A stretch of 20,924 nt of DNA from Thiobacillus sp. UBA2597 (GTDB lineage Bacteria; Pseudomonadota; Gammaproteobacteria; Burkholderiales; Thiobacillaceae), in NCBI GenBank assembly GCA_002339725.1, contig DDKN01000010.1, positions 1-20,924 of the forward strand. The letters are read 5' to 3'. Under the pieces are notes generated by a model, which saw only the letters and a program-made list of their open reading frames with translations, did no database searches and was not told the DNA's origin. Shown one piece after another: positions 13,857 through 20,924 of this stretch (its first letter is position 1; every line of letters starts with the position of its first letter). Both the position numbers and the translations under genes were made by a program.

Positions 13857-15980
13857 ATGACCGCCTTGACCCAAAGCCAGTTCTACCAACAGCTCAAGCG
13901 CTACTACAGCTTCTATACCGGCGGTTTCATCGGCTTCGTCATCCTGCTGGCCATCCTGGAGCAGATGGGCCTGCCCGCCGCCTGGATCGGCTATATCTTC
14001 CTGGCCGCCACCATCGCGCTCTATGCCGGCATCGGCATCATGTCCAAGACCGCCGACGTATCGGAATACTACGTGGCCGGTCGCCGGGTGCCCGCGCTGT
14101 TCAACGGCATGGCCACCGGCGCCGACTGGATGAGCGCGGCGTCGTTCATCGGCATGGCCGGTACCCTGTACCTGACCGGCTATGACGGCTTGGCCTTCGT
14201 CATGGGCTGGACCGGCGGCTATGTGCTGGTGGCGCTGTTCCTCGCGCCCTACCTGCGCAAGTTCGGCCAGTTCACCATCCCCGACTTCCTGGGTGCCCGC
14301 TACGGCGGCAATCTGCCGCGCACCATCGGCGTCATCGCCGCCATCATCTGCTCCTTCGTCTACGTCGTGGCGCAGATCTACGGTGTCGGCCTGATCACCG
14401 CGCGCCTGACCGGCATCGAGTTCGCCATCGGCGTCTACGTCGGCCTGGCCGGCATCCTGGTCTGCTCCTTCCTGGGCGGCATGCGGGCGGTGACCTGGAC
14501 CCAGGTGGCCCAGTACATCATCCTGATCATCGCCTACATGGTGCCGGTGGTCTGGCTCTCGGTCAGCATCGCCCACAATCCGGTGCCCCAGCTGGCCTAC
14601 GGCCAGGTGCTGCAGCAGGTGACGGCCAAGGAGAAGGAACTCAACGACCCCAACACCGTGCTCGGCGCGGCCGAGGCCTCGGTGCGCGCCATCCACAAGG
14701 AAAAGGCCGCGGAGTGGGGCGAGAAGCTCAAGGCGCTGGAGGCGGCCGTGGCTGCCGGCCAGGGTCAGGCCTTCTGGGCCGAGCAGCGGGCCAAGGTCGA
14801 GCAGAAGCTCGCCGATGCCAAGGCCGCCAGCCCGGTGGACGCAAAGGCCGTCGCCGCGCTCGAGAAGGAGCTCAAGGACTTTCCGCCCAACATCGACAAG
14901 CTGAAGGCCAAGTGGAAGGCCGCCGAGTCGGGCGCCAAGGCCAAGGCCGGCCCGGTGCCGGCCCATGCCGAGGCCTTCGCCGGCAAGGGCAAGACCGAGG
15001 AAGAGAAGCAGAAGGACAGCGACACCAAGCGCCTGAACTTCATCACCCTGGTGCTCTGCCTGATGGTCGGCACCGCCTCGCTGCCGCACATCCTGATGCG
15101 CTACTACACCACCCCCTCGGTGCGTGAGGCGCGCAAGTCGGTGTTCTGGTCGCTGTTCTTCATCTTCCTGCTCTACTTCACGGCGCCGGCCCTGGCGGTG
15201 CTGGTCAAGTACGAGGTCTACCACCACCTGGTCGGCACCTCCTTCGCCGCGCTGCCGGCCTGGGTGGCCAACTGGTCCGCGGTGGATGCGACCCTGATGA
15301 AGGTGGTGGACATGAACAAGGACGGTCTGATCCAGCTGGCCGAGATCACCCTGGGCGGCGACCTGATCGTGCTGGCCACGCCGGAGATCGCCGGCCTGCC
15401 CTATGTGGTGTCGGGCATGGTTGCCGCCGGTGGTCTGGCCGCCGCGCTGTCCACCGCCGACGGTCTGCTGCTGACCATCGCCAACGCCTTGTCGCACGAC
15501 GTCTACTACAAGATGATCGACCCCAAGGCCTCGACCGTGCGCCGCCTGGCCGTGTCCAAGGGCCTGCTGCTGGTGGTGGCCATCGTTGCGGCCTACACGG
15601 CCTCGCTCAAGCCGGGCGACATCCTGTTCCTGGTGGGCGCCGCCTTCTCCCTGGCCGCCTCGGCCTTCTTCCCCGCCCTGGTGCTGGGCGTGTTCTGGAA
15701 GCGGGCCAACTACGCCGGTGCTGTGGCGGGGATGATCGTGGGCCTGGGCGTGTGCATGTACTACATGTTCACCACCTACGAGTTCTTCGGGGGCAGCGCC
15801 GCCAACGAGTGGTTCGGCATCAAGCCGATCTCCGGCGGCGTGTTCGGCATGCCGGCCGGCTTCCTGACGATGTTCATCGTCTCCCTGCTGACCAAGGCCC
15901 CGGCCAAGGAGATTCAGGACCTGGTGGACCACGTGCGTTACCCCAGCCTGGAAGGCGACATCGACACCAAGGCCGCTTAA
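13857..15980 (+). CDS. VC_2705-type sodium:solute symporter (SSS family) with EF-hand loop
   Basis: 707 residues with about 12-13 membrane helices of the SSS fold (ActP-like core: SEYYVAGRRVPALFNGMATGADWMSAASFIGMAG, split over 64-97). Likely takes up a carboxylate such as acetate with Na+; the substrate is not shown. Between two helices, residues about 250-390 form a charged, Ala/Lys/Glu-rich, coiled-coil-like insert absent from plain ActP. Residues 485-496 read DMNKDGLIQLAE, a canonical 12-residue EF-hand calcium loop (acidic or amide ligands at 1, 3, 5, Gly at 6, Glu at 12), in a loop between helices. The DUF4212 partner precedes it by one base, and a strong terminator follows. Confidence 0.93.
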   Translation: MTALTQSQFYQQLKRYYSFYTGGFIGFVILLAILEQMGLPAAWIGYIFLAATIALYAGIGIMSKTADVSEYYVAGRRVPALFNGMATGADWMSAASFIGMAGTLYLTGYDGLAFVMGWTGGYVLVALFLAPYLRKFGQFTIPDFLGARYGGNLPRTIGVIAAIICSFVYVVAQIYGVGLITARLTGIEFAIGVYVGLAGILVCSFLGGMRAVTWTQVAQYIILIIAYMVPVVWLSVSIAHNPVPQLAYGQVLQQVTAKEKELNDPNTVLGAAEASVRAIHKEKAAEWGEKLKALEAAVAAGQGQAFWAEQRAKVEQKLADAKAASPVDAKAVAALEKELKDFPPNIDKLKAKWKAAESGAKAKAGPVPAHAEAFAGKGKTEEEKQKDSDTKRLNFITLVLCLMVGTASLPHILMRYYTTPSVREARKSVFWSLFFIFLLYFTAPALAVLVKYEVYHHLVGTSFAALPAWVANWSAVDATLMKVVDMNKDGLIQLAEITLGGDLIVLATPEIAGLPYVVSGMVAAGGLAAALSTADGLLLTIANALSHDVYYKMIDPKASTVRRLAVSKGLLLVVAIVAAYTASLKPGDILFLVGAAFSLAASAFFPALVLGVFWKRANYAGAVAGMIVGLGVCMYYMFTTYEFFGGSAANEWFGIKPISGGVFGMPAGFLTMFIVSLLTKAPAKEIQDLVDHVRYPSLEGDIDTKAA

Positions 15981-16010
15981 GGCCCGGTGCCCCGCCCCGG
16001 TCTGGGGCGG

Positions 16011-16052
16011 TTCAAACAAAACGGCCCGCTTGTGCGGGCCGTTTTGTTTGAA
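16011..16052. terminator. Bidirectional terminator between symporter and TPR gene
   Basis: A perfect 19-bp stem (16011-16029 with 16034-16052) around loop TTGT. Its outer part is A-rich on one side and T-rich on the other (TTTTGTTT), so it can stop transcripts from both sides. It ends the plus-strand symporter gene and the convergent minus-strand TPR gene. A second small hairpin (CGCCCC/GGGGCG) sits just before it. Confidence 0.92.
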
Positions 16053-16062
16053 CGGGGGAGAT

Positions 16063-16644
16063 TCAGTTCGGCAGCAGATGGGCCAGATCGGGCCGCTGCG
16101 CATCCTGCACCAGGCGCCTGGCGGTCTGCGGATCATGCCGGATGCAGTGTTCGATCACCGCCTTGACCGCCTCCGGCCGGCTGCAGTGGTATTCGGCCAT
16201 GCCCAGGGCATACCAGGCGGCGCCGTTCATCGGCTGCAATTCGGCCGCCCGGCGCAGGGACTCGGCGGCGGCGGCATGGTCGCCCCGCCCGGCCTGGACC
16301 ATGCCCATGCCGTACCAGGCCCGGTCGAGCTTGGGATTGCCCGCCACCGCCTTGCCGAAGGCCTCGAGCGCGGCCTCGGCGTGGCCGGCCTGGTGCTGGA
16401 CATAGCCCAGGTTGAACCAGGTGTCGGCATGGTCGGGCTCCAGCGCCAGGGCGCGCTCGAACCATTGCGCCGCGGCCGGCCAGCGCTTGTTCCTGGCATG
16501 CAGCCAGGCCACGCTGCGTGCGGCCTCGGCATTGCGGGGATTGGCCTTGAAGCACTCGACGAAGGCCGCCAGCGCCTGCTCGTCGCGTCCCAGCCAGGTG
16601 AAGAAATTGGCACGCAGGGTATAGCGCAGTTGGTCGAAATTCAT
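16063..16644 (-). CDS. Tetratricopeptide-repeat protein
   Basis: 193 residues. At least four TPR helical pairs can be read, e.g. the stretches ending ALALEPDHADTWFNLGYVQH, AVAGNPKLDRAWYGMGMVQA and AAELQPMNGAAWYALGMAEY, spaced by 34. TPR units bind other proteins; nothing in the sequence tells the partner. No signal peptide, so cytoplasmic. I take ATG 16644 (start MNFDQLRY); a start at 16665 adds seven residues, and neither has a strong Shine-Dalgarno. It is a single gene, converging on the symporter and diverging from the small membrane protein. Confidence 0.85.
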   Translation of the reverse strand: MNFDQLRYTLRANFFTWLGRDEQALAAFVECFKANPRNAEAARSVAWLHARNKRWPAAAQWFERALALEPDHADTWFNLGYVQHQAGHAEAALEAFGKAVAGNPKLDRAWYGMGMVQAGRGDHAAAAESLRRAAELQPMNGAAWYALGMAEYHCSRPEAVKAVIEHCIRHDPQTARRLVQDAQRPDLAHLLPN

Positions 16645-16678
16645 GGCGGCTCGGTCAGTCTGCAAAGGGCATTATTTT

Positions 16679-16710
16679 CCCGGGGCTGCCCCGGGTCCAC
16701 AAGTTAAAAT
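16679..16710 (+). promoter_or_regulatory. GC-rich palindrome and -10 element before the small membrane protein
   Basis: CCCGGGGC-T-GCCCCGGG is a near-perfect 17-base palindrome (16679-16695) in the divergent gap, followed by a TAAAAT -10 element (16705-16710) 27 bases before the ATG at 16738. The palindrome lies where a -35 would be, so it could be an operator or only a hairpin in the TPR leader. Confidence 0.4.
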
Positions 16711-16737
16711 GCGGCATCGTACTGCCGCGGGCCCACC

Positions 16738-17037
16738 ATGCCACCCGAACTGCTGCTCATCTCGATTTTGCGCGCCCTGGTCGAAGTCGCCGGCTTCACC
16801 CTGCTCGGGCAGGGCCTGCTCGCCGTCCTGGCCGGTCAGCGCCGCCAGGACAACCTGTTCTACCGGATCCTGCAGACCATCACCCGCCCGGTGATCCGCG
16901 CGGTGCGCTTCATCACGCCGCGGGTGATCATCGATGCGCACATCCCCATGCTCGCCTTCTTCCTGCTGTTCTGGCTCTGGATCGCCCTCGCCATCGCCAA
17001 GCGGTACGTCTGTACCCTGCACGGCCTGGCCTGCTAA
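16738..17037 (+). CDS. Small two-helix membrane protein, YggT-like
   Basis: 99 residues. A hydrophobic helix at about 5-30, a basic loop (GQRRQDNLFYRILQTITRPVIRAVRF), the phrase TPRVIIDAHIPMLAFFLLFWLWIALAIA, then a short tail with two cysteines. The hydrophobic-loop-hydrophobic plan and the R-P...P...ID pattern are reminiscent of the YggT family, but the match is loose and I hold it lightly. It lies 53 bases before hemE with its own -10 element and the next one before hemE. Role unknown. Confidence 0.65.
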   Translation: MPPELLLISILRALVEVAGFTLLGQGLLAVLAGQRRQDNLFYRILQTITRPVIRAVRFITPRVIIDAHIPMLAFFLLFWLWIALAIAKRYVCTLHGLAC

Positions 17038-17057
17038 GGCCGCCTTCTGGGCTGGGG

Positions 17058-17063
17058 TAAAAT
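17058..17063 (+). promoter_or_regulatory. Putative -10 element of hemE
   Basis: TAAAAT in GGGTAAAATGGCGCC, 27 bases before the hemE ATG. No clear -35. Same spacing and form as the elements before metF and two other genes here. Confidence 0.5.
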
Positions 17064-17090
17064 GGCGCCCTGCTTCGCCCGGACCTGCCC

Positions 17091-18158
17091 ATGAGCCATC
17101 TGAAAAACGACACCTTCCTGCGCGCCCTGCTGCGCCAGCCCACCGAGTACACCCCGGTCTGGCTCATGCGCCAGGCCGGGCGCTATCTGCCGGAATACTG
17201 CGCCACCCGCGCCCGCGCCGGCAGCTTTCTCGAGCTGTGCAAGACGCCGGCGCTGGCGACCGAGGTCACCCTGCAGCCCCTGGCCCGCTACGATCTGGAC
17301 GCCGCCATCCTGTTCTCGGACATCCTCACCATCCCCGACGCCATGGGCCTGGGGCTGTATTTCGCCGAGGGCGAAGGGCCAAAGTTCGAGCGGCCCTTGC
17401 GCGAGGAATGGGAGATCCGCGACCTTGAGGCGCCGGACCCGCACGACCATCTGCGCTACGTGCTGGATGCGGTGAGCGAGATCCGCAAGGCACTGGATGG
17501 CTCGGTGCCGCTGATCGGCTTCTCCGGCAGCCCCTTCACCCTGGCCTGCTACATGGTCGAGGGCGAGGGCAGCGACAGCTACACCAAGCTCAAGACCCTG
17601 ATGTATTCGCGGCCCGACCTGCTGCACCACATCCTGGATGTCACCACCACGGCGGTGACCGATTACCTCAACGCCCAGATCGAGTGTGGCGCCCAGGCGG
17701 TGATGGTGTTCGACTCCTGGGGCGGCATGCTGTCCCAGGCGGCCTACCTGGAATTCTCCCTGCCCTACATGGCCCGCATCATGGCGAATCTCAAGCGGGA
17801 GAACGAGGGCCGCACGGTGCCGCGCATCGTGTTCACCAAGGGTGGCGGCCTTTGGCTGGAAGCCATCGCCCGCTGCGGGGCGGACGCCGTCGGCCTGGAC
17901 TGGACCATCGACATCGGCGTCGCGCGCCAGCGCGTGGGCGACCAGGTCGCGCTGCAGGGCAACCTCGACCCGACCATTTTGCTCACCACGCCGGAGGCGG
18001 TGGTGGCCGAGAGCAAGCGGGTGCTCGCTTCTTTCGGTAAAGGGCACGGCCACGTGTTCAACCTGGGCCACGGCATCTCCCAGTTCACGCCGCCGGACAA
18101 TGTGCGGGTGCTGGTCGACACCGTGCATAGCGAGAGCCGTCAATACCACGCGGGCTGA
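17091..18158 (+). CDS. hemE: Uroporphyrinogen decarboxylase
   Basis: 355 residues, standard length. It decarboxylates the four acetate arms of uroporphyrinogen III to give coproporphyrinogen III in haem synthesis, in the cytosol as a dimer. Signature residues are present: WLMRQAGRYLPEY (24-36; R27, R31), FSDIL with D77, the GFSGSPFTLACYMVEG stretch near 144-159, and NLGHGI with H327 near the end. Shine-Dalgarno is weak. A hairpin terminator follows 16 bases after the stop. No other haem gene lies next to it. Confidence 0.98.
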   Translation: MSHLKNDTFLRALLRQPTEYTPVWLMRQAGRYLPEYCATRARAGSFLELCKTPALATEVTLQPLARYDLDAAILFSDILTIPDAMGLGLYFAEGEGPKFERPLREEWEIRDLEAPDPHDHLRYVLDAVSEIRKALDGSVPLIGFSGSPFTLACYMVEGEGSDSYTKLKTLMYSRPDLLHHILDVTTTAVTDYLNAQIECGAQAVMVFDSWGGMLSQAAYLEFSLPYMARIMANLKRENEGRTVPRIVFTKGGGLWLEAIARCGADAVGLDWTIDIGVARQRVGDQVALQGNLDPTILLTTPEAVVAESKRVLASFGKGHGHVFNLGHGISQFTPPDNVRVLVDTVHSESRQYHAG

Positions 18159-18174
18159 GCCGCCCGGCACTGCC

Positions 18175-18208
18175 AACGAAAACGGCCGCATGCGCGGCCG
18201 TTTTCGTT
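18175..18208. terminator. Bidirectional terminator between hemE and the DEAD-box helicase
   Basis: A perfect 15-bp stem (18175-18189 with 18194-18208) around loop ATGC, ending in TTTTCGTT on the plus strand and the same on the minus. It serves the two convergent genes. Its core (AAAACGGCC...GGCCGTTTT) is the same as in the terminator at 16011-16052. Confidence 0.9.
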
Positions 18209-18221
18209 TGTGCGAAGGGGT

Positions 18222-19829
<1,608 letters not shown>

Positions 19830-20068
19830 CAATACCTTTCCATGCGGCGAACCGCAAAAGCGTCAGCCTGCCATGACGGCAGGCAAAAGCGCCGCGCCAC
19901 CCGGGGTGCGGGTGCATCGGCTACGTAACATCGGCGCCAACCGGATGTCACGAAGCCGCTGGGGAAAGGCCACGTTGGGGGGTTGGGGCTGATGGGGCTG
20001 TGAGTACAGTCCCTTGGATCAGAGACGCCGCCTGAGCGGCGAAAAGCCATAACTGCAGTGCACAACTG
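19830..20068 (-). promoter_or_regulatory. Long structured 5' leader of the DEAD-box helicase
   Basis: From the predicted start of transcription (about 20068) to the ATG there are about 240 bases without a supported gene. It contains a stem GCCTGCC/GGCAGGC (19866-19872 with 19878-19884) framed by two copies of GCAAAAGCG (19854-19862 and 19883-19891, plus strand), and a GCCGCC/GGCGGC hairpin near 20030-20040. Leaders of this length are common for cold-shock helicases and allow control by RNA structure or by the helicase itself. I know no named RNA motif that it matches. Confidence 0.5.
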
Positions 20069-20074
20069 CCGCGC

Positions 20075-20102
20075 ATGATACGCGAAAACGCGTTTTTGTA
20101 AA
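20075..20102 (-). promoter_or_regulatory. Sigma-70 promoter of the DEAD-box helicase
   Basis: On the minus strand: TTTACA (20102-20097), a 16-base spacer, TATCAT (20080-20075). Five of six bases match at each box. This is the best -35/-10 pair in the window. Confidence 0.7.
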
Positions 20103-20226
20103 CCGATAATGCGCTTTGCCTTGAGGCCCGGCCGGACCGCGGCCGAAGCCCGCCTGTGGCTTGGCGGGGTTTATGGGGCGCGCCCACCCGGCCGCCTGAC
20201 GGCGGCCTTGAGGTGCGGCACCTGGC
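20103..20226. other. Gap between ahcY end and the helicase promoter
   Basis: About 125 bases with no gene. It holds a 7-bp hairpin GGCCGCC/GGCGGCC (20190-20196 with 20201-20207, loop TGAC) just after the ahcY stop, which may end its transcript although no T run follows. Since ahcY and the helicase point the same way, some read-through is possible. Confidence 0.5.
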
Positions 20227-20924
20227 TCAATAGCGGTAGTGCTCGGCCTTGTAGGGGCCTTCCACCGGCACGCCGATGTAGGCCGCCTGCTCCGGAGTGA
20301 GCACGGTCAGTTCGGCGTTGAGCTTCTTGAGCTGCAGGCGCGCCACCTTCTCGTCCAGATGCTTCGGCAGGGTATAGACCCCGACCGGGTACTTCTCGGT
20401 GTGATTGAACAGCTCGATCTGGGCGATGGTCTGGTTGGCGAAGGACGACGACATCACGTAGCTCGGGTGGCCGGTAGCGCAACCCAGGTTCACCAGGCGA
20501 CCCTTGGCGAGCAGGATGATGCGGCGGCCGGACGGGAAGATGACGTGGTCGACCTGGGGCTTGATCTCCTCCCACTGATACTTCTCGAGGCTGGCGACAT
20601 CGATCTCATTGTCGAAGTGGCCGATGTTGCAGACGATGGCCTGGTCCTTCATCTTGACCATGTGGTCATGGGTGATGACGTGATAGTTGCCAGTGGCGGT
20701 GACGAAGATGTCGGCCTTGTCGCAGGCGTAGTCCATGGTCACCACGCGGTAGCCTTCCATCGCCGCCTGCAGGGCGCAGATCGGGTCGACCTCGGTCACC
20801 CAGACCTGGGCGGACAGCGCGCGCAGGGCCTGGGCCGAGCCCTTACCGACGTCGCCGTAGCCGCAGACCACGGCGATCTTGCCGGCGATCATCACGTCAG
20901 TGGCGCGCTTGATGCCGTCCACCA
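20227..20924 (-). CDS. ahcY: Adenosylhomocysteinase, C-terminal part (5' end outside window)
   Basis: The last 232 codons are present; the start lies beyond the right edge. The visible part begins LVDGIKRATD, holds the NAD-binding loop GYGDVGKG of the Rossmann domain, the DYACDKADIFVTATGN segment, and ends with the family's C-terminal HYRY, whose tyrosine/lysine region closes the NAD site of the next subunit. The enzyme splits S-adenosylhomocysteine into adenosine and homocysteine, which MetF and methionine synthase then recycle. No frameshift or odd residue is seen. Any SAH riboswitch would be upstream, out of view. Confidence 0.97.
   Translation of the reverse strand, partial: VDGIKRATDVMIAGKIAVVCGYGDVGKGSAQALRALSAQVWVTEVDPICALQAAMEGYRVVTMDYACDKADIFVTATGNYHVITHDHMVKMKDQAIVCNIGHFDNEIDVASLEKYQWEEIKPQVDHVIFPSGRRIILLAKGRLVNLGCATGHPSYVMSSSFANQTIAQIELFNHTEKYPVGVYTLPKHLDEKVARLQLKKLNAELTVLTPEQAAYIGVPVEGPYKAEHYRY

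Noticed and set aside
13785..16136. A 783-codon open frame on the minus strand
   Set aside because: Antisense to the DUF4212 and symporter genes and crossing the strong terminator at 16011-16052. Composition (G, H, Q, D, R repeats) is typical of noise.
20227..20924. SAH or SAM riboswitch linked with ahcY or metF
   Set aside because: The ahcY 5' region is outside the window and the metF leader is only about 22 bases, too short for one.

Overview
The window is a dense, GC-rich stretch of bacterial chromosome. The gene types (hemE, metF, ahcY, a RhlE-type helicase, ComM/YifB, and a DUF4212 plus VC_2705-type symporter pair) and the short promoter style suggest a betaproteobacterium of the Rhodocyclales/Nitrosomonadales kind. 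That placement is an inference from gene content, not from a marker gene. I saw no rRNA, tRNA, CRISPR array, transposase or integrase.

Left part (1-3960, minus strand): a nitrogen-scavenging operon. Read 5' to 3' on the minus strand it has a sigma-54 (-24/-12) promoter, a ykkC-type guanidine-I riboswitch, a periplasmic solute-binding protein, a permease, an ATPase, a creatininase-family amidohydrolase, and the start of a type III (GlnT/GmaS-like) glutamine synthetase that runs off the left edge. The genes are tightly packed or overlapping. The simplest reading is that guanidine, or a guanidine-derived compound, is imported and broken down when fixed nitrogen is scarce. No urea/guanidine carboxylase genes are seen inside the window, so the enzyme pair may mark a different route. 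This is the most interesting part of the window.

Middle-left (4050-9613, plus strand): a short unrecognised ORF, then comM/yifB, then a closely spaced three-gene group: a g-type-lysozyme-like muramidase with a peptidoglycan-binding domain but no signal peptide, a patatin-like phospholipase with two C-terminal membrane segments, and an MbfA-like VIT iron/manganese transporter. metF follows with its own promoter and terminator.

Centre (10625-16052, plus strand): an AT-rich gap with two adjacent hairpins, then a conserved cluster: a cNMP-binding/CBS/DUF294 nucleotidyltransferase protein, an overlapping DEDDh exonuclease, the DUF4212 small symporter subunit, and the VC_2705-type sodium:solute symporter. 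The symporter carries a charged insert of about 140 residues and a canonical EF-hand loop. A perfect 19-bp hairpin terminator closes the cluster and also serves the convergent TPR gene.

Right part (16063-20924): a TPR protein (minus), a small two-helix membrane protein and hemE (plus), a second bidirectional terminator, a RhlE-type DEAD-box helicase (minus) with a predicted long structured leader of about 240 nt, and the C-terminal two-thirds or so of adenosylhomocysteinase (ahcY, minus), which continues past the right edge.
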